From Orrella dioscoreae (GTDB lineage Bacteria; Pseudomonadota; Gammaproteobacteria; Burkholderiales; Burkholderiaceae_B): DNA of 64,000 nucleotides. This document shows, piece by piece, positions 55,655 to 64,000 of this stretch. Made by a program: the position numbers and the translations under genes. Positions within the stretch are counted from its first letter, which is position 1. Every line of letters starts with the position of its first letter. The notes beneath the pieces were generated by a model. The model was not told the DNA's origin. It was given only the letters and a program-made list of their open reading frames with translations, and did not search any database. The stretch lies in NCBI RefSeq assembly GCF_900089455.2, contig NZ_LT907988.1:1736001-1800000 (forward strand), read 5' to 3'.

Positions 55655-56655
55655 GCGTGGTCCTCGCGAACGGGCAGGGATGAGAGCTGGCGGCGGCGGT
55701 CCCACACTTCAGGGCGCACCATGTGCGCGGGGCGCTGGCCGTTCAGCACGGCGATGATCTGTTCGGCGCACTGGCTGGCCGTGGCATGCAGGGCTTCCTG
55801 CGAAGAGCCTGCCACGTGCGGCGTGAGCACGACGTTGGGCAGGCCGGCCAGCGGCGAGTCGGCCGTCAGCGGTTCCTGCTCGAAGACGTCCAGGCCGGCG
55901 CCGAAGAGGCGGCCATTGCGCAGCGCCTCGACCAGCGCAACCTCGTCGATGAGGCCGCCGCGCGAGGTGTTGACGACGATGGCGCCGGGTTTCATCTGTG
56001 AGATGGTAGCGGCATTGAGCATGTGTTGCGTGTCCGCGCGCAAGGGCCGGTGCAGCGCGACGACGTCCGAGGCCTGCAGCAGCGCCTCCAGGCTGTCGAC
56101 GCGCGTGACGCCCTCGCCCAGGGTTTCGTCCGCGGGCAGGCTGGGTGACCAGACCAGGATCCGCATGCCAAGCCCGCGCGAGGCCATTTCACTGAGGATG
56201 CGGCCGGTGCGGCCCAGGCCTGCGATGCCCAGCGTCTTGCCATGGAGCGAGAGCATGGGCTGTTCGTATTTGAAGCGCCAGTGGCCGCGGCGCGTGGCGG
56301 CGTCGGCCTGCGCGGCCTGGTGGGCGGTGGCGAGCATCAGGGTGAGCGCGTGCTCGGCGACCGCGCGGACGTTGGCGTCGGGCGTATAGACGACGGGCAC
56401 GCCGAGTTCGGTGGCGCGCGCCACGTCGATCTTGTCGGTGCCGGTGCCGTGGTTGGCAATGACGCAGAGGCCGGGTGCGGCGTCGATGAGGTCGGCGGGC
56501 AGGCTGTCGCGCACCAGCACGGCGTTGGCATTGGCCATGACGCTGCGCACGGAAGCGAGGTCGGGGCCGGGCGCCTGGATGACGTCGATGCCGGCGGCGC
56601 CGAGCAGTTGCGCGCCGACGGGGTGTATCGGTTGGGCGATGACGCAGGTGGGCAT
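55651..56655 (-). CDS. D-isomer-specific 2-hydroxyacid dehydrogenase
   Basis: NAD(P)-dependent oxidoreductase, 334 residues. The Rossmann motif is LGIAGLGRTGR. The catalytic arginine is in NTSRGGLIDE, the glutamate is in GLDVFEQEPL and the histidine in VLTPHVAGSS. It is coupled to the following amidohydrolase gene by ATGA. Likely interconverts a 2-oxoacid and D-2-hydroxyacid arising from the pathway; substrate unknown. Confidence 0.93.
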   Translation of the reverse strand: MPTCVIAQPIHPVGAQLLGAAGIDVIQAPGPDLASVRSVMANANAVLVRDSLPADLIDAAPGLCVIANHGTGTDKIDVARATELGVPVVYTPDANVRAVAEHALTLMLATAHQAAQADAATRRGHWRFKYEQPMLSLHGKTLGIAGLGRTGRILSEMASRGLGMRILVWSPSLPADETLGEGVTRVDSLEALLQASDVVALHRPLRADTQHMLNAATISQMKPGAIVVNTSRGGLIDEVALVEALRNGRLFGAGLDVFEQEPLTADSPLAGLPNVVLTPHVAGSSQEALHATASQCAEQIIAVLNGQRPAHMVRPEVWDRRRQLSSLPVREDHA

Positions 56656-56691
56656 GGGCGTTGAGTCTCGGAAAGTCGGAGGTCAGGGGTG

Positions 56692-57984
56692 TCAGGACGC
56701 GATGGGCGCGCCGGCGCGTGCGATGCCTGCGCGCAGGCCCAGGACCTGGCCCAGGACGCGGGTGGCGGCGGTGAAGTCGCGCATGTCCAGCGCCTCGTCC
56801 GGGTTGTGGCTGCCGTGGGCGTTGCGCACGAAAAGCATCGCGGTGGGCACGCCCTGGTTCGAGAACGTGGCCGCGTCGTGGCCGGCGCCGCTGGGCATGC
56901 TGCGCGACGGGGCGCCGATGGCATCGGCGGCCGCGTGCAGGGCCGCCTGCAGGCGCTCGTCCATGATGGCGGGCTGGCTGCCCGAGGTGGCGCCCCAGTC
57001 GAAGCGCACGCCGTGCGCAGCCTCCAGTTCGGCCGCGATGCCTTGGACGTGCGCATCCATCTGGCGCAGGCTGTTGGTGTCGCGCGAGCGGATGTCCACG
57101 CAGAAGCTGACCTGGCCGGGCACCTTGCTGAAGTCGGCCTGCTGGGCGTCGGTGTAGACCTGGCCGAAGGTGAGCGTGAGCTCGTGGCCGGCTGCTTCCA
57201 TGTCACGCCAGGCATCCTGCAGGCGCGCGATGAGCGTGGCCAGCGCCACCACGGCGTCGCTGCGGTGGCCGCGTGGGGCGGCGCCGGAGTGGGCGTAGCG
57301 CCCGAGGACCTGCGCCTGGCGATAGCGGTGGCTGCCGCAGATGCCCGTGACCACGCCGAGCGTGTCGCCTTCGCCGATGAGCACGGGGCCTTGTTCGATG
57401 TGCAGTTCCACGAAGCAGTCGAGCGCCTCGGGGCGCAGCGCGGCCTCGCCGCGCGCGACGGCTTGCGGGTTGCCGCCCAGGGTGGCGAGGTGGTCCGACA
57501 GGGCGCGTTGGGTGTCGGCCCGTCGGGCTGCCAGCGCGGCGGCGTCCAGCAGGCCGAAGGCGGCCTTGCTGCCCACGTAGGACACGGGGAACCACGCGCT
57601 TTCTTCCGCGCGCACGCCCATGACGGTGACGTCGCGTGCCGGGCGGACGCCTGCGCGCACCCAGCCGGCCAGCACGGCCATGCCGGCTACCACGCCGGCC
57701 GCTCCGTCGTAGTTGCCGCCGCGCGGCACGGAGTCCAGGTGGGAACCCGTCATGACGGCGGGCGCCTGGCGGTCCTGGCCGGGCAGGGTCAGGTAGAGGT
57801 TGAGGGCGGCATCGCGCCGGATTTCCAGGCCCAGGTCGCGCGCGGTCTGCGCCAGCAGGTCGTGCGCGGCCTGTTCGCCGGGACCATAGGTGTCACGGGT
57901 GATGCCCACGCCGTCGAAGCTGTCCGCGCGCAGTTGCGCGAAGAGGCTTTCGGCCAGGGCCATATCGGGTTCCATCATCGTCAT
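56692..57984 (-). CDS. M20-family Zn amidohydrolase (N-carbamoyl-amino-acid hydrolase/allantoate amidohydrolase-like)
   Basis: 430 residues. Metal ligands are in GSHLDSVPRGGNYDGAAG, GVRAEESAWFP and VELHIEQGP, with a further histidine in SGAGHDAATF. The dimerisation domain is in the middle. This pattern is that of the HyuC/AllC/AtzD-type ureido-bond hydrolases. The ATG at 57984 overlaps the transporter ATPase stop as ATGA. Substrate likely an N-carbamoyl or other ureido amino acid. Confidence 0.92.
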   Translation of the reverse strand: MTMMEPDMALAESLFAQLRADSFDGVGITRDTYGPGEQAAHDLLAQTARDLGLEIRRDAALNLYLTLPGQDRQAPAVMTGSHLDSVPRGGNYDGAAGVVAGMAVLAGWVRAGVRPARDVTVMGVRAEESAWFPVSYVGSKAAFGLLDAAALAARRADTQRALSDHLATLGGNPQAVARGEAALRPEALDCFVELHIEQGPVLIGEGDTLGVVTGICGSHRYRQAQVLGRYAHSGAAPRGHRSDAVVALATLIARLQDAWRDMEAAGHELTLTFGQVYTDAQQADFSKVPGQVSFCVDIRSRDTNSLRQMDAHVQGIAAELEAAHGVRFDWGATSGSQPAIMDERLQAALHAAADAIGAPSRSMPSGAGHDAATFSNQGVPTAMLFVRNAHGSHNPDEALDMRDFTAATRVLGQVLGLRAGIARAGAPIAS

Positions 57985-59681
57985 GCGGGGCTCAGCGCCC
58001 TCTCGTTGTCCTGGGTGAATGTCTCCACGGCCGCGCCAGGATCCCAGTCGCGGCCGGGGACGGCGGCGATGAGCTGGCGCGTGTACGGGTGCTGCGGGGC
58101 GTCGAAGATCTGGGCGGGCGGGCCTTGTTCCACGACCTTGCCCTGGTGCATGACCAGGATGTGGTCGCAGATCTGCGCCGCGACGCGCAGGTCGTGGGTG
58201 ATGAAGATGAGCGCCAGGTCCAGGCGCTGCTGCACGTCGTGCAGCAGCTTGAGCACCTGCGCCTGCACCGACACGTCCAGCGCCGAGACGGACTCGTCGG
58301 CCACGATCAGGCGCGGGTCCATGGCCAGCGCGCGGGCGATGCCGATGCGCTGGCGCTGGCCGCCGGAGAACTCGCCGGGGTAGCGGTCGAAGGCCGAGGG
58401 GTCCAGCTCGACGAGCTTCAGCAGTTCGCGCGCGCGGCTTTCGGCCTGCTCGCGCGGCACGCCGTTGGCGCGCGGGCCGTCGCACAGGATGCGGCCCACG
58501 GTGTGGCGCGGGTTGAGCGAGGCGAAGGGATCCTGGAAGATCATCTGGATGTGGCGGCGGTGCTGGCGGAACTGCGCTTCGGGCATCGGCGCGATGTCGG
58601 TGCCGTCGAAAACCATCTGGCCGCCGTCGATGTCGATGAGCTTCAACAGGCATTTGCCGATGGTGGATTTGCCCGAGCCCGATTCACCCACGATGCCCAC
58701 GGTCTCGCCACGGCGGATGCTGAAGCTCACGTCGTTGACCGCATGCACTTCGCGCTTCTTCTGGAACAGGCCGCCGCCAGTGACGTAGGTCTTGTTCAGG
58801 TTCTCCACACGCAGTACCGGATAACCCTCGGGTTCGGGACGGCCGGCGTCGCCCGCGCGCTGGCGCGGCACGGCGGCGATCAGCCGCTGGGTGTATGGAT
58901 GGCGCGGACGATTCAGCACTTCATCGGCCGTGCCCTGTTCCACCAGGATGCCTTTCTCCATGACCGCCACGCGGTCGGCGATCTGTGCCACGACGCCGAA
59001 GTCGTGCGTGACGAACATCACGCCCATGCCTTTCTCTTTCTGGATGCGGGCGATGAGCGCCAGGATCTGGGCCTGGGTGGTGACGTCCAGCGCGGTGGTG
59101 GGCTCGTCGGCGATCAGCAGTTGCGGTTCCAGCGCGAGCGCCATCGCGATCATGACGCGCTGGCGCTGGCCGCCCGACAGGCGGAAGGGATAGGCGTGGC
59201 GCAGCGTGGCGGGGTCGGGCAGGCCGACGAACTGCAGCAGCTCCAGCACCCGCTGCTCGCGCGCCTCGCCCGGATAGGCGTTGTGCACCTGCATGACCTC
59301 GGCGATCTGTTCGCCCACGGTCTGCAGGGGGTTGAGCGCCGAGAGCGGCTCCTGGAAGATCATGGCCATGTCACGCCCGCGCATGGCGCGCAGTTCGTGT
59401 TCGGGGCGCGTCAGCAGGTCCTTGCCCTTGAGCAGGATCTGGCCGCCCTCGGGCTGCAGGTAGTCGGGCAGCAGGCCCATGATGGCGTTGGCGCTCATGG
59501 ACTTGCCCGAACCGGACTCGCCCACGATGCACAGGATCTCGCCCGCGCGGATGTCGTAGGACACGTCCTTGACGGCGTGCGCGCGGTCGCCGCCCTTGGG
59601 CAGGGCGATGCTGAGATTGCGCACGGACAGCAGCGCGGGCTGGGCGGCTGCGGGCTGGGTGGTGGCGTTGTCTTGGGTCAT
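57981..59681 (-). CDS. Peptide-type ABC transporter ATPase, DppD-DppF fusion
   Basis: 566 residues carrying two complete ATPase domains in one chain, the GsiA-like layout. The first has [28 protein letters not shown] and [15 protein letters not shown]. The second has [27 protein letters not shown] and [15 protein letters not shown]. The ATG at 59681 is preceded by GGAG nine bases upstream. A GTG five codons earlier is less likely because it covers that site. Energises uptake of dipeptides or similar amides. Confidence 0.94.
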   Translation of the reverse strand: MTQDNATTQPAAAQPALLSVRNLSIALPKGGDRAHAVKDVSYDIRAGEILCIVGESGSGKSMSANAIMGLLPDYLQPEGGQILLKGKDLLTRPEHELRAMRGRDMAMIFQEPLSALNPLQTVGEQIAEVMQVHNAYPGEAREQRVLELLQFVGLPDPATLRHAYPFRLSGGQRQRVMIAMALALEPQLLIADEPTTALDVTTQAQILALIARIQKEKGMGVMFVTHDFGVVAQIADRVAVMEKGILVEQGTADEVLNRPRHPYTQRLIAAVPRQRAGDAGRPEPEGYPVLRVENLNKTYVTGGGLFQKKREVHAVNDVSFSIRRGETVGIVGESGSGKSTIGKCLLKLIDIDGGQMVFDGTDIAPMPEAQFRQHRRHIQMIFQDPFASLNPRHTVGRILCDGPRANGVPREQAESRARELLKLVELDPSAFDRYPGEFSGGQRQRIGIARALAMDPRLIVADESVSALDVSVQAQVLKLLHDVQQRLDLALIFITHDLRVAAQICDHILVMHQGKVVEQGPPAQIFDAPQHPYTRQLIAAVPGRDWDPGAAVETFTQDNERALSPA

Positions 59682-59685
59682 GCTG

Positions 59686-60522
59686 TCACGCTCCACGCTT
59701 GCGAAGTTGCGGGTTGAGGGCGTCGTTCAAGCCTTCGCCGATCAGGTTGATGGCCAGCACGGTGAGCATGATGGCCATGCCGGGCCACAGGCTCATCCAC
59801 TGCGACTCGCGCAGCATGGTGCGGGCCGCGCCGATCATGTAGCCCCAGCTCATCAGGTTGCGGTCGCCCAGGCCCAGGAAGGACAGCGCGGATTCGGTCA
59901 GGATGGCGGTGGCCGTCATGAGCGAGGCGGTGACGATGATGGGCGAGGCCGTGTTGGGCAGGATCTGCGTGAGGATGATGCGGCTGGGACGCTGGCCGAT
60001 GACGACGGCCGCCTGCACGAATTCACGCGTCTTGAGCGACATGAATTCCGAGCGGACCAGGCGCGCGACAGGCGGCCAGGACACCATCGCGATGGCGCCG
60101 ACGATGGAGTAGAGCGAGGGCTTGAAGATGGCCACGAGCACCATCGCCATGGCCAGTTGGGGCACGGTCTGGAAGAACTCGGTGGCGCGCATCAGCACGT
60201 CGTCGACCCACTTGCCGTAGTAGCCGGCCAGCGCGCCCACCAGGATGCCGACGAACACCGCGACCAGGGTGGAAATGACGCCGATCATGAGCGAGACGCG
60301 GGCGCCGTGCGCGAGGCCGGCGGCGATGTCGCGGCCCAGCATGTCGGTGCCCAGCGGATAGGCCGGATCGGTGAAGGGTTCGATGAGGGGCTGGGCCACC
60401 ATCATCCACGGCGAGCCTTCGTACCAGAAGCTGGCGAAGCAGCCGGTGAGGATGACGGCGAGCAACAGCACGGCGCCCAGGGCGGCCCCGCGGTTGGAGA
60501 GGAATCGTTTCAGGAAGGTCAT
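59686..60522 (-). CDS. Peptide ABC transporter permease, DppC-like
   Basis: 278 residues, six helices. It has the PLGTDMLGRDIAAGLAHGARVSL motif of the DppC/OppC family and the EAA-type loop VQAAVVIGQRPSRIILTQILPN. SALSFLGLGDRNLMSWGYMIG is also typical. It lies 15 bases after dppB. Confidence 0.95.
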   Translation of the reverse strand: MTFLKRFLSNRGAALGAVLLLAVILTGCFASFWYEGSPWMMVAQPLIEPFTDPAYPLGTDMLGRDIAAGLAHGARVSLMIGVISTLVAVFVGILVGALAGYYGKWVDDVLMRATEFFQTVPQLAMAMVLVAIFKPSLYSIVGAIAMVSWPPVARLVRSEFMSLKTREFVQAAVVIGQRPSRIILTQILPNTASPIIVTASLMTATAILTESALSFLGLGDRNLMSWGYMIGAARTMLRESQWMSLWPGMAIMLTVLAINLIGEGLNDALNPQLRKRGA

Positions 60523-60537
60523 GTGTGTGTCTCTCTC

Positions 60538-61524
60538 TCAGCTGCCCTGGATGCGCGGGTCGACAAAGCGGTAGATCAGGTCGGTGAGCAGGTTGAAGAG
60601 CACCACCATGGTCGAGGTCACCAGGAACACGCCCAGCAGCAATTGATAGTCGCGCTGCATCAGGGCATCGAACATCAGGCGGCCGATGCCGGGCCAGCCG
60701 AACACGGTTTCCGTGAGCACCGCGCCGCCGGCCATCTGGCCGAGCTGGATGCCCGCGAACGTCACGACCGGCAGCAGGGCGTTGCGCAAGGCGTGGTGGC
60801 GGATGATCTGGCCGACCGGCACGCCCTTGGCGCGGGCGGTCTTGATGAAGTCCATGCCCAGCACTTCCAGCATCGAGGCGCGGGTCAGGCGCGCATAGAC
60901 CGCCATGAAGAAGCAGCCCAGCGAAATGGTGGGCAGCACCAGGTGCGCGGCGACATCCTTCACGCGGGCCCAGCCGGTGTAGCCACTGCCGATGGTCTCC
61001 ATGCCGAAGGGCGGCAGCCAGCCCAGCTGCAGCGAGAAGAAGATGATGGCGAGCAGCGCCAGCCAGAACTGCGGCGTGGCATAGATGAGCAGCGAGCCGG
61101 TCATGAGCACGCTGTCGACCCAGGGCCGCTTGCCCTGGTAGCGGCAACGCGAGGCGATGATGCCGAAGAGCACCCCCAGCGTGATGGCGAACACGAAGGC
61201 ACACCCCATGAGCAGCAGGGTGGCGGGCAAGCGGTCCATGATGAGGTCGAAGACCGGCAGGCGCTCGCGGTAGGAATAGCCGAGATCCAGCTGCACCACG
61301 CCCTTCAGGTAGGTGGCGAGCTGGACGTAGAGGGGCTGGTCCAGGCCGAACTGCTCGCGCAGCTGTTCCACGTAGGCCGGGTCGGAAGAGCCGGATTCGC
61401 CTGCCAGCACGGCGGCGGGGTCGCCCGGCGCCATGCGGATCAGAATGAAGTTGATGATCACCACGCCCAGCACGACAAAGACGGCTTTGCCGAGGCGCGA
61501 GATCAGGAAGGACAGAGTCTGCAT
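60538..61524 (-). CDS. Peptide ABC transporter permease, DppB-like
   Basis: 328 residues, six helices. The N-terminus has the family LGVVIINFILIRMAPGDPA. The EAA loop is IKTARAKGVPVGQIIRHHALRN, and VLTETVFGWPGIGRLMFDAL is diagnostic of DppB/OppB. Partner of the DppC-like permease. Confidence 0.95.
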   Translation of the reverse strand: MQTLSFLISRLGKAVFVVLGVVIINFILIRMAPGDPAAVLAGESGSSDPAYVEQLREQFGLDQPLYVQLATYLKGVVQLDLGYSYRERLPVFDLIMDRLPATLLLMGCAFVFAITLGVLFGIIASRCRYQGKRPWVDSVLMTGSLLIYATPQFWLALLAIIFFSLQLGWLPPFGMETIGSGYTGWARVKDVAAHLVLPTISLGCFFMAVYARLTRASMLEVLGMDFIKTARAKGVPVGQIIRHHALRNALLPVVTFAGIQLGQMAGGAVLTETVFGWPGIGRLMFDALMQRDYQLLLGVFLVTSTMVVLFNLLTDLIYRFVDPRIQGS

Positions 61525-61607
61525 GCGGTGTTATCCCCTTGTGTTCGTCAGGCCGGGGCGCGTCTTGCGCGCGGGGCGCGGCGCCCCGGCCGGTACTGCG
61601 GTGCTGC

Positions 61608-63206
61608 TTACTTCTCGATGTACACGTCGGCGAAGGTGTCATGCAGGCCGATGGCCGACTTCACCAGGTTGTGCACCTTGTTGCTGTAGAGCGTGGGGTT
61701 CTCGATCTCGAACAGGTAGCCGTTGGCCACGTCCTCGACCAGCTTCTGCTGGATCTGCGTGTAGAGCTTCTGGCGCTCGTCGTTCGAGGTGGTGGTGGCG
61801 GCCAGGTCCCACAGCTTGTCGGCCTCGGGGTTGTTGTAGCCCTGGTTGTTCACGAAGGCCGAGCCCTTGACGATGTTGCGGGCCAGGTACAGGCGCGAGA
61901 CGCCCAGCGCGGGGTCGCCGTATTGCGAGGTGAAGCTGAAGGTCAGGTCGAAGTCGAATTCCGAGACGCGCTTGGACCAGGTGCCCGAGTCGGCCGCTTC
62001 GATCTCGACCTTGAAGCCGACCTGCTCCAGGCTCTGGCGGGTGTACTCGCCCAGGCGGTCCCACACGGCGCCGTAGGGATACGACAGGATCTTGATGGGG
62101 GTCTTGGACAGGTCGACGCCGGATTCCTTGATCAGGGCGCGCGCGGCCTTGATGTCGAAGTCGTAGGCGCGCACGTTGCCGTCATAGAACGGAGTGCCGG
62201 ACGAGATGGGGCCGGTGGCGACCTTGCCCAGGCCGAAGAAGATGTTGTCGACGACGAACTTGCGGTTCAGCGCGGTCATGACGGCCTGGCGCACCTTGAC
62301 GTTGTCGAAGGGCGGCTTGCGCTGGTTCATCTGGATGTACGACTGCTGCGAGAACATTTCCCAGCCCTTGGTGGTGTATTCCACGTTGGGCAGCTTGCGC
62401 AGGCGGCGCACGTCCACGCTGTCGGCGTCGCCGCTGCGCAGCACCTGCACGTCGCCGCGCTCGAAGGCCACGGCGCGCGAGGCGGCGTCGGGGATCACGC
62501 TGAAGACGATGCTGTCCAGGTAGGGCTTGCCCTTCTGCCAGTAGCTGGGGTTGCGCTCCAGGATGATGTGCGAGCCCTTGCGCCATTCCTTCAGCTTGAA
62601 GGGGCCGGTGCCGATGGGCGTCTGGTTGGCGGGGTTGCTGCGGAAGTCGGTGCCTTCGTAGATGTGCTTGGGCACGATGGGCATGTTGTCGCTGACGAAG
62701 GCCTTCAGGAACGGCGCGAAGGGCTGCTTCAGGCGGATCTCGACCTTGTCCGGGGCCGTGGCGGTGACCGACTCGACGAACTGGTTGATGATGACGCGCG
62801 CGCGCGGGTGGACTTCGCGCAGGAACTTGTCGATGGAGAACACCACGTCGTCGGCCGAGAAGGGCTTGCCGTCGTGCCAGGTGACGCCGGATTGCAGCTC
62901 GAAGCTGTAGAGCTTGCCGTCGTCGGAGATCTTCCACGACTTGGCCAGGCCGGGCGCGGGCTCGATGGCGGGCGTCCAGGTCAGCAGGCTTTCATAGATC
63001 TTGCCGGCCACGTATTGCGTGGGGATCTGCTGGTTCAGGCCCAGCATGAGGATGGGCGGCTCGGGCTGCACGATGGCGCGCAGGGTGCCGCCCTGGGTCT
63101 GGGCGAAGGCGTTGGCGCCGGCCAGCGCCAGCATGCCGGCCAGGGCCATCGACAGCAGCGGGCGCTTGGCGCGGAAAGAGGAGGAGAGGTTGGCTGCGGA
63201 GGTCAT
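61608..63206 (-). CDS. Peptide ABC transporter substrate-binding protein (family 5)
   Basis: 532 residues, DppA/OppA family. A signal peptide (LLSMALAGMLALAGANAFAQ) precedes the mature part. Family motifs are LAKSWKISDDGKLYSFELQ, VTWHDGKPFSADDVVFSI and GTGPFKLKEW. The ATG at 63206 follows AAGGA on the minus strand. The ligand is unknown; the operon suggests cyclic, formylated or carbamoylated amino acids or peptides. Confidence 0.94.
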   Translation of the reverse strand: MTSAANLSSSFRAKRPLLSMALAGMLALAGANAFAQTQGGTLRAIVQPEPPILMLGLNQQIPTQYVAGKIYESLLTWTPAIEPAPGLAKSWKISDDGKLYSFELQSGVTWHDGKPFSADDVVFSIDKFLREVHPRARVIINQFVESVTATAPDKVEIRLKQPFAPFLKAFVSDNMPIVPKHIYEGTDFRSNPANQTPIGTGPFKLKEWRKGSHIILERNPSYWQKGKPYLDSIVFSVIPDAASRAVAFERGDVQVLRSGDADSVDVRRLRKLPNVEYTTKGWEMFSQQSYIQMNQRKPPFDNVKVRQAVMTALNRKFVVDNIFFGLGKVATGPISSGTPFYDGNVRAYDFDIKAARALIKESGVDLSKTPIKILSYPYGAVWDRLGEYTRQSLEQVGFKVEIEAADSGTWSKRVSEFDFDLTFSFTSQYGDPALGVSRLYLARNIVKGSAFVNNQGYNNPEADKLWDLAATTTSNDERQKLYTQIQQKLVEDVANGYLFEIENPTLYSNKVHNLVKSAIGLHDTFADVYIEK

Positions 63207-63256
63207 GCGGTCATTCCTTGTTATGGGAGAGGCGGGAACGTCGTCGGGGTGTGGGG

Positions 63257-64000
63257 TCAGGTGCTGCGGATCGTGATGCCGTCGGCTTCGAGCGCGGCGC
63301 GGATCGTGCGCGCGAAGACGGCGGCGCCAGGCTGGTCGCCATGGATGCAAAGCGTGTCGGCGCGGATGGGCACTTCCTTGCCCGACAGCGCGCGCACCAC
63401 GCCGTCCTTGACCATGCGCTTGACCTGCGCGATGGCCTGGTCGACGTCCTCGATCATGGCGTGCGGCTGCGAGCGCGGCGTGAGCGTGGCGTCGTCCTGG
63501 TAGCTGCGGTCCGCATAGACTTCGTAGACGGTCGGCAGGCCCAGCTTCTCCGAGGCCGCGGCGATGGCGGCATTGGCGACGTAGATGGGCAGGGCCGGGT
63601 CGATGTCGTGCACGGCTTGCGCCACGGCCTCGGCCAGCGCCGGGTCCTTGGCCGTCATGTTGTAGAGCGCGCCATGCGTCTTGACGTGGTGCAGGCTGCC
63701 GCCCTGCGAGCGGGCGAAGGCCTGCAGCGCGCCGACCTGGTAGACGACCAGGGCATAGACCTCGTCCGGGCGCATGGCCATGACGCGCCGGCCGAAACCC
63801 TGCAGGTCGGGCAGGCCCGGGTGCGCGCCGATGGCCACGCCGTGCGCGATGGCGCCGCGCACGGTCTTCAGCATGACGTCGGGGTCGCCTGCGTGGAAAC
63901 CGCAAGCGATGTTGGCCGAGGTGATGTGGGCCAGCAGTTCGAGATCCTGGCCCATGACCCAGGGCCCGAAGCTCTCTCCCATGTCGCAGTTGATGTCCAG
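63257..64000 (-). CDS. pxpA: 5-oxoprolinase subunit A (LamB/YcsF family), 5' end outside window
   Basis: ATP-dependent ring opening of 5-oxoproline (pyroglutamate) when joined with PxpB and PxpC. The start lies just beyond base 64000: the frame reads LDINCDMGES at the edge, matching the family start. Motifs are ITSANIACGFHAGDP, GVAIGAHPGLPDLQGFGRR and VKTHGALYN. pxpB and pxpC are not between this gene and the end of the operon, so they are either upstream outside the window or elsewhere. Confidence 0.95.
   Translation of the reverse strand: MDINCDMGESFGPWVMGQDLELLAHITSANIACGFHAGDPDVMLKTVRGAIAHGVAIGAHPGLPDLQGFGRRVMAMRPDEVYALVVYQVGALQAFARSQGGSLHHVKTHGALYNMTAKDPALAEAVAQAVHDIDPALPIYVANAAIAAASEKLGLPTVYEVYADRSYQDDATLTPRSQPHAMIEDVDQAIAQVKRMVKDGVVRALSGKEVPIRADTLCIHGDQPGAAVFARTIRAALEADGITIRST

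Overview
This 64-kb, GC-rich window is chromosomal DNA of a beta-proteobacterium, most likely Alcaligenaceae in the Bordetella/Achromobacter/Orrella neighbourhood. The evidence is the 16S/23S sequence type, a 16S-tRNA-Ile-tRNA-Ala-23S-5S operon, Burkholderiales-type gene order (alaC-hom-thrC) and strongly C/G-ending codons. I cannot fix the genus without a database search. There is no prophage, insertion sequence, CRISPR array or integrase; most of the window is core genome.

Layout. 1-5.3 kb: end of an alanine-type aminotransferase, homoserine dehydrogenase and threonine synthase in one overlapping chain, followed by a NodI/NodJ-like ABC exporter. 5.4-9.0 kb: fluoride channel crcB and, convergent, hpnCDE for squalene synthesis. 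9.2-12.6 kb: SDR oxidoreductase, radA, TauE/SafE permease and a small histidine-rich exported protein. 12.9-16.6 kb: a coupled trio of large FtsX-type permease, group II truncated haemoglobin and Kdo kinase. 16.7-21.0 kb: polyamine transporter potFGHI with an ArsC-like gene attached. 21.1-27.6 kb: AAG-type DNA glycosylase, rmuC, an 817-bp near-palindromic non-coding element, rpiA, phoU preceded by Pho-box-like repeats, yggX and argA. 27.7-42.4 kb: hrpA, an MFS transporter, lpxO, dnaE and envelope genes (WaaE-like and GT9 glycosyltransferases, ydcF, ykgJ-like, msbA). 42.5-44.5 kb: an AhpD-like protein and RNase G. 44.7-50.7 kb: a complete rRNA operon with tandem promoters, boxA sites, processing stems and terminator. 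50.8-52.6 kb: ybaN-like membrane protein and a class I aminotransferase. 52.7-64.0 kb: a ten-gene minus-strand operon running pxpA, dipeptide-type ABC transporter, M20 amidohydrolase, D-2-hydroxyacid dehydrogenase, N-formylglutamate amidohydrolase, biotin carrier protein and biotin carboxylase.

How the genes work together. The threonine genes form one translationally coupled unit. KdkA, LpxO, WaaE-like and GT9 transferases and MsbA all build or export lipopolysaccharide. The last operon looks like uptake and hydrolysis of peptides or cyclic/acylated amino acids, ending in an unassigned biotin-dependent carboxylation step.

The least explained object is the giant inverted repeat at 23241-24057. 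Its two ~374-bp arms stay in one gap-free register. Each arm carries a 16-bp hairpin at the mirrored position, and the two hairpins differ by five compensatory base-pair changes. This suggests a structure-conserved repeat rather than a gene.
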